DNA from: JAICMB01 sp035295125
Lineage (GTDB): Bacteria > Acidobacteriota > Terriglobia > Bryobacterales > Bryobacteraceae
Direction of reading: 5' to 3'
Length of the DNA stretch: 64,000 nt
Assembly: GCA_035295125.1 (NCBI GenBank)
Contig: DATGJP010000080.1
Span: forward strand, 186,001 to 250,000
The number at the start of each line of letters is the position of its first letter. Positions within the stretch are counted from its first letter, which is position 1. Positions 50,703 through 60,583 of this stretch are shown here, piece after piece. A program made the position numbers and the translations under genes. The notes beneath the pieces were generated by a model. That model was not told the DNA's origin. It was given only the letters and a program-made list of their open reading frames with translations, and made no database searches.

Positions 50703-52189
50703 TGCGATTCGAATTACACTTCTGGCGGTTGGCTGTGTTCGCTTTTGCCGCCCTGTCGGCGCTCTGTTCGGAAGAGCCAGTCACCACTCACCACCAGGCA
50801 ACAATCGGCGGAAAGATGCTCAACTACACCGCCAAGGCCGGCTTCATTCCGATCCGCGACAACGATACGGGCGAAGTACACGGGAACATGTTCTACATCT
50901 CGTACACGCTCGATCGCCCGGCCGGATCGGCGCCGCGGCCCCTCACTTTCCTATGGAATGGAGGGCCTGGGTCCAACTCCGGACTGGTCCATCTTCTGGG
51001 ATTCGGGCCGAAGAGGATAGCCGAAACCAAGGCCGGCAAGTCGTTCGTCGACAATCAGGACTCGTGGCTCCCTTTGAGCGACCTGGTATTTGTCGACCCC
51101 ATCGGCACGGGTTATAGCCGTCCCACGAAGGCTGAGTATGGCAGCGAGTTCTATCAGACCCGAGGTGATGCCGAGTCGGTCGCCGAGTTCATTCGCGTAT
51201 ATCGGACACGTGTCGATGCCTTCGCTTCGCCGCTCTTCATCATGGGGGAAAGCTACGGCGTGACACGTTGCGCGCTGGTGGCCGCCGCATTGGAACGACG
51301 CGGCACGAGCCTCGCGGGAGTCATTATGCTCTCGGGCGGGTTTCCGCTTGTCGATAACGATGCCACACTTCGCGCCGCGCTCAACCTTCCGACCCTGACG
51401 GCCGCGGCTTATTACAACAAGAAGCTTCCGCCGGACCTCCAGGCAGGCGATTTGCGGCATGCGTTGGAACCCGCCGAAGCATTTGCCAAAGGCGATTACG
51501 CTATAGCGCTTTCCGAGCGCGATAGACTGAGCGACGCCCGGCGCGAAGAGATCGTGGCCCAATTGGCGCGTTTCACCGGATTGCCGGCTGCCCAAATCGA
51601 CCGCACAAAGCTCGTCGTGCCGATGGAACAGTTCTCCGTGGCACTGCTGGCGGACCAGAACCTGATGGTTGGGCGTTACGACAGCAGAATCATCGGACCC
51701 CGCGACCCCTCGCCGCAATACGATCCCACGACGGACCCGAGCCTGAAGGACATCCTGGATAGCGTCTCGGTGATTCGCTACCTGCGCAACGAACTGGGTG
51801 TCAAAAGCGATCTGTTCTACGCAGGTCCGTTCGGGGGCGGGTATCCGCCGGCCAAGAGCTTTCGCGGCGACTGGATGTCGGTTCGCTGGAATCGCGGAGT
51901 GGCACCGAATGCGAAGGACGACGCAAAAGAACCTACCCCAACCGAAGCGTTCCGGAAGGCGCTCGCGGCCGATCCGAAGCTGCGAGTGATGGTGGTGACG
52001 GGATATTACGATCTGGTCTCCAGTTACTTCGGAATCGAGCTGGCGGCCACCCGGCTGCCCGCCGATTTGTCGGGACGTGTCTTGATTCGAACCTACGCCG
52101 GCGGACACGCCATCTATACCGATGACACCGTTCGTCACGAGTTTCGCGTTGAGGCTGCGAATTTCTATCGGGCCGCGGAGGGTAAGTGA
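50702..52189 (+). CDS. S10 family serine carboxypeptidase (1)
   Basis: The 495-residue protein has a signal peptide (WRLAVFAFAALSALCS) and the S10 motifs: LWNGGPGSNSG (oxyanion site), S184 in MGESYG, the catalytic Asp in VTGYYDLV and His in YAGGHAIY. It removes C-terminal residues from peptides, in the periplasm or outside. Its ATG overlaps the receptor stop and its own stop overlaps the next start (GTGA), so three proteins are made from coupled cistrons. Confidence 0.93.
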   Translation: MRFELHFWRLAVFAFAALSALCSEEPVTTHHQATIGGKMLNYTAKAGFIPIRDNDTGEVHGNMFYISYTLDRPAGSAPRPLTFLWNGGPGSNSGLVHLLGFGPKRIAETKAGKSFVDNQDSWLPLSDLVFVDPIGTGYSRPTKAEYGSEFYQTRGDAESVAEFIRVYRTRVDAFASPLFIMGESYGVTRCALVAAALERRGTSLAGVIMLSGGFPLVDNDATLRAALNLPTLTAAAYYNKKLPPDLQAGDLRHALEPAEAFAKGDYAIALSERDRLSDARREEIVAQLARFTGLPAAQIDRTKLVVPMEQFSVALLADQNLMVGRYDSRIIGPRDPSPQYDPTTDPSLKDILDSVSVIRYLRNELGVKSDLFYAGPFGGGYPPAKSFRGDWMSVRWNRGVAPNAKDDAKEPTPTEAFRKALAADPKLRVMVVTGYYDLVSSYFGIELAATRLPADLSGRVLIRTYAGGHAIYTDDTVRHEFRVEAANFYRAAEGK

Positions 52190-53673
52190 GTAGCCGCGCG
52201 ATTCTCATCTCCATCGTGGCGGTGGTGGGCGCGCACGCTGCGGGTCCGGACGTTGTCACAACGCACCACCAGGTCCATGTAAACGGACATACGCTGAGCT
52301 ATACCGCCCGTGCCGGTCTACTGCCGATCATTAACAATGATGCGGGCGATATTCATGGGAATGTTTTCTTCGTCGCCTATTCGCTGGACCGTTCAGCCGA
52401 TCAGCCGCCACGCCCGCTGACGTTCGTGTGGAATGGCGGCCCCGGCGCGAATTCCACCCTCGTTCACCTGGCCGGGTTTGGTCCGCGGCGCATCAGAAGC
52501 AGTGACGACCCTGCCACAATGCCGCCCGCGGAGCCCGTCATCGAGGACAATGACGCCACATGGCTCGATTTTACGGACCTGGTGTTTGTCGATCCAGTCG
52601 GTACAGGTTTCAGCCGCCCGACCAGGGCCGAATACGAGCCCGAGTTTTACAGCACCTTGGGCGACATCGCATCTATCGCCGAATTCATTCGCGTTTTTCG
52701 CACGCGTTTCGACGCCTTTGATGCGCCGCTATTCCTGGCCGGCGAAAGCTACGGGACATGGCGCGCATCGGGCGTAGCCGAGGCTCTCGAGAAGAAAGGA
52801 CAGCATGTCGCGGGCGTAATTCTGATCTCGGGTGGCATCCAGATGGGCCCCGTATCGCCGGATCCGGTCCGCGTTGCCCTTTTCGTTCCCAGCCGGACTG
52901 CTGCCGCGTTTTACCATCACAAACTCGTCCCCGAGCTGATGCGCGACGAGGCATCGACGTTGAAGCAAGCCGAGACCTGGGCTCTAAACGAGTATGCACC
53001 GGCTTGGGAGCGTCGCGACAAGCTGAGCGATGCCGAGCGCGACGAAATCATCAATCGGATGGCGTTTTACACCGGCGTCGACCCCTCCACCATCGATCGC
53101 AAAACGCTAATGATGACCTCGCCGCAGTTCACGGCGGCTCTTTTGCGCGATCAGAAACTGTCACTGGGACGCTATGACATGCGGCTGAAAGGCCAGCAAG
53201 GCGCGCCAGGCAATACGGCAATCCGCAGCCGCATCACGATGGAGTATCTGCGCAACGAGCTTCAGTTCAAGTCGGAACTGGCGTATCAGGGCATCGAAGA
53301 GGGTTTCTCGCCGATCCCGGTTCGAAGTATTGGAGCGCGATGGTCTTGGGATCAATTGAACCCATCTGATCATGAGCGCCTGGCGCCTACGGCGGTGGGC
53401 TCTGGCGACGGTCCGCCACCGGCTCAACCGTGGTTGCGGCGCGCCATGGTGCTCAATCCGTCGCTCAAGGCATTCATGGCTGCCGGGCAGTATGACTCGC
53501 TCAATAGTTGCGCTGACAATCGCTATCTTGTGGTCCATATCCAGCCGGACCAATTCAGCCGCAACGTGACGACCGGCTGCTATGCCGCAGGCCACATGAT
53601 GTACGACACGAAGCAAGCGCGGTACAAACTAAAGAAGGACGTCGCGGCCTTTGAACACGACGCCGCGCATTGA
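52186..53673 (+). CDS. S10 family serine carboxypeptidase (2)
   Basis: A paralogue of the preceding gene with the same length. It starts at GTG in a GTGA overlap and has a signal peptide (ILISIVAVVGAHAAG), VWNGGPGANS, S188 in AGESYG, AAGQYDSLN and YAAGHMMYD. Divergence from copy 1 is substantial (for example a Cys pair in CADNRY and TGCYAAG is unique here), so the two probably differ in residue preference. It is followed 12 bases later by the PLP enzyme gene. Confidence 0.93.
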   Translation: MSSRAILISIVAVVGAHAAGPDVVTTHHQVHVNGHTLSYTARAGLLPIINNDAGDIHGNVFFVAYSLDRSADQPPRPLTFVWNGGPGANSTLVHLAGFGPRRIRSSDDPATMPPAEPVIEDNDATWLDFTDLVFVDPVGTGFSRPTRAEYEPEFYSTLGDIASIAEFIRVFRTRFDAFDAPLFLAGESYGTWRASGVAEALEKKGQHVAGVILISGGIQMGPVSPDPVRVALFVPSRTAAAFYHHKLVPELMRDEASTLKQAETWALNEYAPAWERRDKLSDAERDEIINRMAFYTGVDPSTIDRKTLMMTSPQFTAALLRDQKLSLGRYDMRLKGQQGAPGNTAIRSRITMEYLRNELQFKSELAYQGIEEGFSPIPVRSIGARWSWDQLNPSDHERLAPTAVGSGDGPPPAQPWLRRAMVLNPSLKAFMAAGQYDSLNSCADNRYLVVHIQPDQFSRNVTTGCYAAGHMMYDTKQARYKLKKDVAAFEHDAAH

Positions 53674-53685
53674 AGGGGAATTGAA

Positions 53686-54912
53686 ATGGATATCTCTCGG
53701 CGAAACCTGATTGCCGCTGCGGGCGGATCTCTCGGTTTGGCGACAGGAGCGGCTGTTGAGGCCGCTTCAACAGTGCCGGGCCTGCCGATGAAATCCGAAT
53801 TCGCGGTGGTCAACGCCCAAACCTGCCTCAACAACGCGCGCTGGCACCCCATCAGCGCCGGCGCCACGAAAGCCATACAACAATATCTGGAGTACAAGGC
53901 AGGAGGCGGAGGGTCATCGCCCGATTACGGCGGCGAACTCCAGAAGCGTGCGAAAGCGCTGTTCGCCCAACTGATTCATGCCCGGCCCTCTGAAGTCAGT
54001 TTTGTTCCCAGCACCACGGTGGGGGAGAACCTGGTGGCCGCCGGTTTGGGCCTGCCGCATGGCGGCGGAAACGTCGTCACCGATGCGCTGCATTTCGAAG
54101 GCTCTCTCTATCAGTACGGCGCGCTTGCCAAACAAGGCCTGGATGTCCGCATCGTTCGCCCGCGCGACTGGCGCATCGAGTTGAGCGACCTCGACCGGGT
54201 CATCGACGCGAAGACGAAACTGGTCGCCTTGTCGCTGGTGTCCATGGTGAACGGCTTTCAGCACGACCTGAAAGCGGTCTGCGACCTGGCTCATTCGCGC
54301 GGAGCTCTCGTCTATGCCGACGCTGTGCAGGCGGTGGGCGCTATCCCGGTCGATGTTCGCGCCAGCGGGATCGATTTTCTGGCCTGCTCCAGCTACAAGT
54401 GGCTCATGGGCGACATGGGACTGGGTTTCCTTTATGTGCGCGAGGACCTTCTGCCTCGTATGCAACGCAGCCAGTATGGGTTCAGGCAATTGACGCGGAT
54501 GGACTATCACGTCTTTCCGTTCGATCCGCCCGGAGAAAACGTGATGGATTGGACGCAGGGCACGGATGCCGGGAGTTTCTTTGAAGTAGGGACTGTGTCC
54601 AATACAACGCTGGCATGTCTGACCTATTCACTCGACCTGATTCAAAAGTTAGGGGTCGAGAAGATCCAAGCCTATCGGAGACCGCTTCTGGCGAAGCTGC
54701 ACAAAGAAATGCCGCGTTTCGGTTTTGAACCGATGACGCCATCTGAGAGCGCTTCACCGATCGTCACGTTCTCAAAACGCGACGCGAGAGAATTGTCGCG
54801 GCGGCTGCGACAGGCCAAGATCGACATAGCAGTCTACGAGCATCGCGTGCGCATTTCGCCATCGATTTACAACGACCAGGCCGACGTGGAGAAACTACTC
54901 GACAGCCTTTGA
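53686..54912 (+). CDS. Class V aminotransferase-fold PLP enzyme with Tat signal
   Basis: The 408-residue protein starts MDISRRNLIAAAGGSLG, a twin-arginine signal, so a folded PLP enzyme is probably exported. The class V fold is complete: VPSTTVGENLV, SLVSMVNGFQHDLKAV, VYADAVQAVGAIPVD and the PLP Lys K238 in CSSYKWLMGD. Relatives include isopenicillin-N epimerase-like and cysteine-desulfurase-like proteins. In this operon it may act on amino acids or peptides freed by the S10 enzymes. Reaction unknown. Confidence 0.88.
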   Translation: MDISRRNLIAAAGGSLGLATGAAVEAASTVPGLPMKSEFAVVNAQTCLNNARWHPISAGATKAIQQYLEYKAGGGGSSPDYGGELQKRAKALFAQLIHARPSEVSFVPSTTVGENLVAAGLGLPHGGGNVVTDALHFEGSLYQYGALAKQGLDVRIVRPRDWRIELSDLDRVIDAKTKLVALSLVSMVNGFQHDLKAVCDLAHSRGALVYADAVQAVGAIPVDVRASGIDFLACSSYKWLMGDMGLGFLYVREDLLPRMQRSQYGFRQLTRMDYHVFPFDPPGENVMDWTQGTDAGSFFEVGTVSNTTLACLTYSLDLIQKLGVEKIQAYRRPLLAKLHKEMPRFGFEPMTPSESASPIVTFSKRDARELSRRLRQAKIDIAVYEHRVRISPSIYNDQADVEKLLDSL

Positions 54913-54960
54913 TTCTTTTCGTTCGCCGAGACCGTGGAGAATGTGGAAGGGTGAAGCACG

Positions 54961-54989
54961 CGGTTTCGCCTGCCATTGAGGTGAAACCG
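54961..54989. terminator. Hairpin between convergent genes
   Basis: cggtttcgcc (54961-54970) and ggtgaaaccg (54980-54989) pair at 9 of 10 positions around a 9-base loop. It sits between the PLP-enzyme gene (+) and the kinase gene (-, stop at 54993) and so could end both transcripts. It also contains the cggtttcgcctgc word of the intergenic hairpin family. Confidence 0.5.
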
Positions 54990-54992
54990 CCC

Positions 54993-57683
54993 TTACCTGC
55001 CCCGACCCGAAACCTTATCATTCCGATACCGCGCCAGCGTCTTCTCCCCCTCAGCCCGCGCACCCGCCGGCGCCTTCACCATAAGAGCCAGGGCGCGCTG
55101 CTGTGCATCGATCGCGTCCTGCCGGTCGCCTGTACTCCAGTACGCATGCGCGAGAATCGTCAGACTTTCCGGCTCCTTACCGTCGAATCCCTTAACCGCG
55201 CGTTGCGCCAGCTCGAGAGCGGCCGCGGGATCGGCAAAGCCCGGAATCGTGACGTCGAGCAACGCCCCAGCCGCGATTGCCTGTGTCACTGGGGCCTGGG
55301 ATGCGAGACCGATTTGCTTCATCACCGGCAAGCCCGCGCCGGCGAGCCGGATGGCTTCTTCCTTCCTCCCCAAATCGAAAGCGACATTCGCGGTAGCCGC
55401 TTGTAACGACGCTCTCTTGAATCGAATGCCTTCACTGGAAGGATATTGCGCCGCCAGTTGATCGTAAATCTCGTTCAGAACCTTGTAATAGTGAAGCTGA
55501 TCTTCCTTGCCGCTGACTCGGATCAAGTAGTCGTACGGATCGACACGCTGCCGCAGGTACAACGTGTTCTTCGGGTCTTCCTTCCACAGCTCATCCCGAA
55601 TCGTCCGCGCCTCCTCCAGGGCAGTGCGTGCACTAGCGATGTCCCCGCTGCCGCGTAGATTATCACCGAGCGCAATCAGCACCGATGACCGGGCGTTACG
55701 GCTCGCAGGGAGCTTCCTGTTGTCAGCGGAAAGCCCGTCCAGCACGCTATACGCCTGACGGTAAATTTGCGCCGCAGCCGCAGCGTCCTGCAGTTCGACA
55801 AGATTGCCCATCATTTTCAGGGTCATCGCAAGCTGCCGGACCGCGCTCGCATCACCGGGACGAAGACGAACCGCTGCCTCGGCGTGTTCCTTCGCGGTAC
55901 GCAGAGCCGGCAGCGAACGATCCAACGCGCGAGGTGTGATATATCCCTGCGGAAAGCTGAGAGCAAGCGCGAGAGATTCGAAGACGGAGGAGGCCTGCAA
56001 GCGGACCCCAAAGTCGTTGGGCCAACGTTGGGCCAGGCTGGATATGTCCCTCGTTGCACCCTCAATCAACTGAACGCCTTCCCCGGTCTCGGAACCGAAC
56101 CCGACAGTCTGCCCGAGTTCATTCTTCGCCTTCGCAAGCGCGAGGTTCGCCTGTAGGTTGCTCTTGTCTTCGCTGGCCGGCTCGAGGATCGCAATGGCCT
56201 TGCGATACGTCTCCTTTGCCTTGGCCAGATCGCCAAGATTGTTCTGACTCGGATGGCCAAGCAAGGACGCGAGCCGTAAATACCCTTCCCCAACCTCGGT
56301 ACGAAGCGTCGGATCGCTCATTCTCTCGGCCGACAGGCGATCGAGGTATTCCAGCGAGTGCTTCACCATGTCCGCCTGAACCGGTGTCGATCCCGCCAGT
56401 GCCCCGATCGACTGCGTCAGGTCGAACATGACGTATCGTGCCAATGAGCGCGTCTGCGCGAAGCGCCGCTCCGCGATCCGCGATTCCCACCATGTACCCG
56501 CTACGCCGGCGGCCAGCGAAAACGCGATCACACACCCGGACGCCACGCCCACTTTGTGACGAAGAGTGAATTTCCAGGCTCGCCGCAAAGGACCCGCCGG
56601 CGACGCCAGAATGGGAACACCCGCCAGGTGGCGGCGAACGTCATCCGCAAACTGTTCCACGGAAGCATAACGAGCCGCCAGATCCTTCGACAGTGCTTTT
56701 GAGACGATGGCACTCAGATCGCCGCGCAGCTTTCGCTTTAAGCTCGGCAGGGTCTCCCCTTGCGCCTGCGCCGCCGATTCAGAAGCCGCGTCCTCCAGGC
56801 GCAACGGCTCGACAGAGACGACTCTCTCCACGATAATCGCGGGACTATTCTCCTCTCCCCCGCCGAAAGGCCGCGCGCCACTCAGCAACTCGAACAGAAT
56901 GACGCCCAGCGAGTAGATATCGGCGGCAACAGTCGGCGGCTGACCGCGCAACAGCTCCGGGCTGGCATAAAGAGGTGTAACGAACAGGTTCGACGTCAGC
57001 GTGGCTGCGCCTGCTTCCGCCAATAACGTGCGGGCGACGCCAAAGTCGAGGAGTTTGGGCTCGCCCGACCCTGTTACCAGGATATTCGCGGGCTTGAGAT
57101 CGCGATGAACAATCAGCTTTTGATGAGCGAAGCTGACCGCTGCAGTCACTTTCAGAAACAACTCCAGGCGGCCGCGAACCGGAAGTGCGCGACGATCGCA
57201 CCACGAATCGATGCGCTCCCCATCCACGTATTCCATCACCAGGTACGGCATGCCATCCGCCGACACGCCGCTATCGAGGAACGACGCGATATTCGGATGG
57301 TTCAGCTCCGCCAGGATCTGGCGTTCCCTGCGAAATCGTTCTGCAAAAACCTCCGACCAGAACACCGCCGGAATAACCTTGATTGCCACTTGCTGCCGGA
57401 CGTCGTCGTCCTCGCGCGTCGCAAGAAAAACAGTGCCCATGCCTCCAGCGCCGATTTTTTCGCGCGCTTGATAAACGCCGAAATGCGGTAGCCGCACAAT
57501 AGAAGAGGAGTCGCCGGTGTGAATCGCCGCGTCAGCCGATAGCAACTTCTCAAGCTCGCTCTTGAGATTGTCGTCCGCGCCACACTCTCGATCGAGATAA
57601 GCTGCCCTGTCAGGCCCCGGAACGATGCGGACAGCCTCATCGAAAAGCTTTGCGAGCCGTTGAAACGATTCGTGCGAAGAGGC
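54993..57683 (-). CDS. Transmembrane Ser/Thr protein kinase with C-terminal TPR-like repeats
   Basis: The 896-residue protein has a short N-terminal helical region, then a Hanks-type kinase domain (about 70-340: IGAGGMGTVFLA, the Lys in VAIKVI, VHRDLKPANIL, LLDFGVA and SLGVILFELLSG). One transmembrane helix (about 385-405, GCVIAFSLAAGVAGTWW) is followed by a helical repeat region of TPR type. All catalytic residues are present. It is encoded downstream of, and 35 bases from, an ECF-like sigma gene on the same strand, a pairing common in acidobacteria and planctomycetes. Confidence 0.94.
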   Translation of the reverse strand, partial: ASSHESFQRLAKLFDEAVRIVPGPDRAAYLDRECGADDNLKSELEKLLSADAAIHTGDSSSIVRLPHFGVYQAREKIGAGGMGTVFLATREDDDVRQQVAIKVIPAVFWSEVFAERFRRERQILAELNHPNIASFLDSGVSADGMPYLVMEYVDGERIDSWCDRRALPVRGRLELFLKVTAAVSFAHQKLIVHRDLKPANILVTGSGEPKLLDFGVARTLLAEAGAATLTSNLFVTPLYASPELLRGQPPTVAADIYSLGVILFELLSGARPFGGGEENSPAIIVERVVSVEPLRLEDAASESAAQAQGETLPSLKRKLRGDLSAIVSKALSKDLAARYASVEQFADDVRRHLAGVPILASPAGPLRRAWKFTLRHKVGVASGCVIAFSLAAGVAGTWWESRIAERRFAQTRSLARYVMFDLTQSIGALAGSTPVQADMVKHSLEYLDRLSAERMSDPTLRTEVGEGYLRLASLLGHPSQNNLGDLAKAKETYRKAIAILEPASEDKSNLQANLALAKAKNELGQTVGFGSETGEGVQLIEGATRDISSLAQRWPNDFGVRLQASSVFESLALALSFPQGYITPRALDRSLPALRTAKEHAEAAVRLRPGDASAVRQLAMTLKMMGNLVELQDAAAAAQIYRQAYSVLDGLSADNRKLPASRNARSSVLIALGDNLRGSGDIASARTALEEARTIRDELWKEDPKNTLYLRQRVDPYDYLIRVSGKEDQLHYYKVLNEIYDQLAAQYPSSEGIRFKRASLQAATANVAFDLGRKEEAIRLAGAGLPVMKQIGLASQAPVTQAIAAGALLDVTIPGFADPAAALELAQRAVKGFDGKEPESLTILAHAYWSTGDRQDAIDAQQRALALMVKAPAGARAEGEKTLARYRNDKVSGRGR

Positions 57684-57718
57684 CATATTTGAAACGCGCA
57701 AACCCTAGTGAAAACCCG

Positions 57719-58303
57719 TCACGAAGAGACGGGATGGAGACGCTGGCGCAGCCAGGCCAGCGAAAAACGAAGGTCCCGCTCGACACTCGAAGGCGAAACA
57801 CCCAGTGTCGCTGCGATTTCCTCCACCGTGCACCCGAGAAAGTAACGCAACTCTATCGCCCGGGCCTTGTCACCATCGAAAGCAGCCAGTTCATTCAGGG
57901 CGCCCTCTAAATCCAAGGTCCGGACCATTTCCGCACTTCCATCGATCCAGGCCAGTTCCGGATTCAGAGGAACGTGGTCCAGCGACATACCGCGTTTGGC
58001 GGCATTGAGTCTCCGAGCGTGATCGATCAGAATACGGCGCATCAGCCGGGCTGCGAACGTAAAAAAGTGCGCCCGGTCGCGAAGGCTGATCCGGTTGGTT
58101 CGAAGAAGCTGCTGGAAAGCCTCATGGACGAGCGCGGTCGGTTGTAGCGTATGATCTTCCCGTTCTCTGCGAAGCAGCCCCGCCGCGACGTGGCGTAGCT
58201 GATCGTACACGAGCGGGGTGAGCTGTTCCAGCGCCGCGGAATCGCCGGCCGACCATCGCTCCAACCAAAGCGTTACCTCGCCCTGGGCAGAGGAACCGTC
58301 CAT
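57719..58303 (-). CDS. ECF-like RNA polymerase sigma factor of the kinase-associated group
   Basis: The 194-residue protein has region 2 (LVYDQLRHVAAGLLRRERED, TALVHEAFQQLL, FAARLMRRILIDHARR) and region 4 (IELRYFLGCTVEEIAATL and VSPSSVERDLRFSLAWL), the pattern of the group found with Ser/Thr kinases. The start at 58303 (MDGSSAQGEV) is chosen because the longer frame adds an unrelated 80 residues. It is probably cotranscribed with the kinase, which may phosphorylate it or its regulator. Confidence 0.92.
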   Translation of the reverse strand: MDGSSAQGEVTLWLERWSAGDSAALEQLTPLVYDQLRHVAAGLLRREREDHTLQPTALVHEAFQQLLRTNRISLRDRAHFFTFAARLMRRILIDHARRLNAAKRGMSLDHVPLNPELAWIDGSAEMVRTLDLEGALNELAAFDGDKARAIELRYFLGCTVEEIAATLGVSPSSVERDLRFSLAWLRQRLHPVSS

Positions 58304-58762
58304 GATTAGGCAGCTTATCATGGACGCCATTCTTCGACTTACCTTCTCAGCGTTGCGGAATGGCTGGGTAGTGCTTGCCTGAACCCTGGCAAATAAGATG
58401 GGGTTCTGTATTTCTTCGCCACACTCGACGGGCTCCCGAAGGAGTCCTGGCGATCTACAAGCTGCGCTGGAATATAGAGACCGATTTGCGCAGCTTGAAG
58501 AGCAGGCTTGACGCCCCGTCAACTTAGCTTCTCCGCCGGACAAGACGCCGTAATGGCCGAGTGCCCTATTTGCAGCGCCTCAAGCCGAATTCCACCAGGA
58601 AATCAATGATTTCTGGAAGTCGTGGCCCTCCTGGCTGCCGTTTTTTCGATGTGCGGCGCGCCGGCCGAAAATCCGCCGGCGAGTTGTCCCGCAGGAGCCC
58701 AAATTCCGGCGAGTCCAACAGGCTTGCCCCTCGGCCTACCCAGCGCTAGACTGACGGCGAAG
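58304..58762. other. Gene-free stretch with an insertion-sequence relic
   Basis: Between the sigma gene start and the esterase start, only the transposase fragment at 58438-58527 is recognised. Frames that run into the esterase from upstream lack any domain or signal before 58763. Confidence 0.6.
58438..58527 (+). pseudogene. IS4-family transposase relic (YREK box)
   Basis: The frame reads EGVLAIYKLRWNIETDLRSL followed by KSRLD, with Y-(2)-R-(3)-E-(6)-K, the C-terminal signature of IS4-type DDE transposases, where E is the catalytic Glu. It ends at a TAG (58525-58527). The rest of the transposase and the terminal repeats are not seen. Confidence 0.7.
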
Positions 58763-60364
58763 ATGACAAAGGCTTGTATCCTGTGGTTCGTCTCCATCGG
58801 CAGCAGCGGTTTGCTCACAGCCGCTACCTGCGAGGGTCTCGCGACCCTCTCGCTCCCGAACACGACCATAGCGACTGCCGTTTCCGTACCGTCCGGCCCG
58901 TTCACCGCCCCCGACGGTACAACCTTCCCCTACCTCCCCGCTTTCTGCCGGATCTCCGGCTCCATCGCTCCCGCCAGCGATTCCGACATCCAGTTCGAGG
59001 TCTGGATGCCCGCCTCGGGCTGGAACAGCCGTTTCGCGGGCGCCGATAATGGCGGTTTCGGTGGATCTATCAATTTCGGCAAGATCGGCGACGCTCTGAG
59101 TCACAACTATGCCGCCGCTTCCACCGACACTGGTCATCGGGCCGGTTACCTTGGCGTGCTGGACGCCAGTTGGGCGGCTGGCCATCCCGAGAAGGTTGTC
59201 GATTTCGGCTATCGCGCTATCCATGAAACGGCGCAGAAGGCGCAGGCCATCGTCACCGCGTTCTATGGTCATCCGCCAGCTCATTCCTACTTCGAGGGCT
59301 GCTCGAACGGGGGGCGTCAGGCCCTTATGGAAGCTCAGCGCTATCCCGCCGATTACGATGGCATCATCGCGGGCGCCTCCGCTTACAACTGGACACATCT
59401 GATGTCCTCCGCTTTATGGGACAACCAGGCGCTCGCGCAGAGCTACCTGCCGCCCTCGAAGCTGACCGCGATCGAAGCCGCCGCGATGGCCGCTTGTGAT
59501 GCTCTGGATGGGGTCGTAGACGGCGTCATCGACGATCCGCGCAAATGCCATTTCGACCCATCCGCCATTCTCTGTCAAGGCGCCGAGACCGATGCATGTC
59601 TTACCATGCCCCAGATCGCCACATTGCGTAAACTGTACGCCGGCCCGGTGAACTCGGGCGGCGCACAGGTATTCCCGGGATATCCGGTCGGCGGTCAAAC
59701 CGGATCGAATGGCTGGCCCTTGTGGATCACCGGCCCGACGCCAGGGACCGGAGCTATGTTCTATTTCGGGTATTTCTTCTTCAGCGATGTAGTATATGGC
59801 AACCCGTCCTGGAATCCTCTGACCTTCAGTATCGAAACCGATGTGGCTACCGCCGACAGTGCGACCGCAGCCACTCTGAACGCGATCGATCCTGACTTGA
59901 CGGCATTCCGCGAGCGCGGCGGCAAGCTCATCCTCTTTCACGGCTGGAGCGATCCCGCTGTCTCCGCACTGAGTTCAATTGACTATTACGAAAATGTCAT
60001 CGCGAAACTCCGCCGGCCACGCGAGCCTTCGCCCGTCCGCCTCTTTCTCGCGCCGGGAATGCAGCATTGCGAAAACGGTCCCGGCCCGGACAGCTTCGGT
60101 CAAAACGGGTTCGATGGCGGCGACCCTCAATACGACCTGGAAGCGGCCCTGGAACTCTGGGTGGAGCAAGGCATCACGCCAGAAAGAATCGTCGCTACCA
60201 GGTACATTCAGGACCTCGATCCGTCGAGCGGCGTGTTACGTACCCGGCCTCTGTGCGCCTATCCCGCATTTGCCCGCTGGACGGGTAGCGGAAGCTCTGA
60301 CGATGCAGCCAATTTTGATTGCGTGAGAACTGGGCCTCGCCGACACGCTCTTGGCGGCAAGTGA
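58763..60364 (+). CDS. Secreted tannase/feruloyl esterase family hydrolase
   Basis: The 533-residue protein has a signal peptide (ACILWFVSIGSSGLLTAA) and tannase-family motifs: GADNGGFGG, S181 in the CSNGG elbow, PADYDGIIAGASAYNW, the catalytic Asp in HGWSDPAVS and His in GMQHCENG. The Cys next to the nucleophile pairs with the Cys after the catalytic His in this family. It hydrolyses esters of plant phenolic acids. The ATG at 58763 gives the signal peptide; the open frame upstream does not. Confidence 0.9.
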   Translation: MTKACILWFVSIGSSGLLTAATCEGLATLSLPNTTIATAVSVPSGPFTAPDGTTFPYLPAFCRISGSIAPASDSDIQFEVWMPASGWNSRFAGADNGGFGGSINFGKIGDALSHNYAAASTDTGHRAGYLGVLDASWAAGHPEKVVDFGYRAIHETAQKAQAIVTAFYGHPPAHSYFEGCSNGGRQALMEAQRYPADYDGIIAGASAYNWTHLMSSALWDNQALAQSYLPPSKLTAIEAAAMAACDALDGVVDGVIDDPRKCHFDPSAILCQGAETDACLTMPQIATLRKLYAGPVNSGGAQVFPGYPVGGQTGSNGWPLWITGPTPGTGAMFYFGYFFFSDVVYGNPSWNPLTFSIETDVATADSATAATLNAIDPDLTAFRERGGKLILFHGWSDPAVSALSSIDYYENVIAKLRRPREPSPVRLFLAPGMQHCENGPGPDSFGQNGFDGGDPQYDLEAALELWVEQGITPERIVATRYIQDLDPSSGVLRTRPLCAYPAFARWTGSGSSDDAANFDCVRTGPRRHALGGK

Positions 60365-60583
60365 GCCCGGTGCCCGTGAACGATTCATCCCCAGGCTGGA
60401 CCGGTTGATGCGCGCGTAAGACGGGAATGGACTCTTGCGATATCCTTTCAAGAGTCGGTAGAAGTTTGGTTGTGCCGCTGCGTACTCACTGGAACGACCA
60501 TGAAACAACTCAATGCTTCAAGTCACTAAGGTAGGTAGGAAGAGTTTTTGTAGAGCTGGTCACATTTAGTTTGGAGGTTCACG

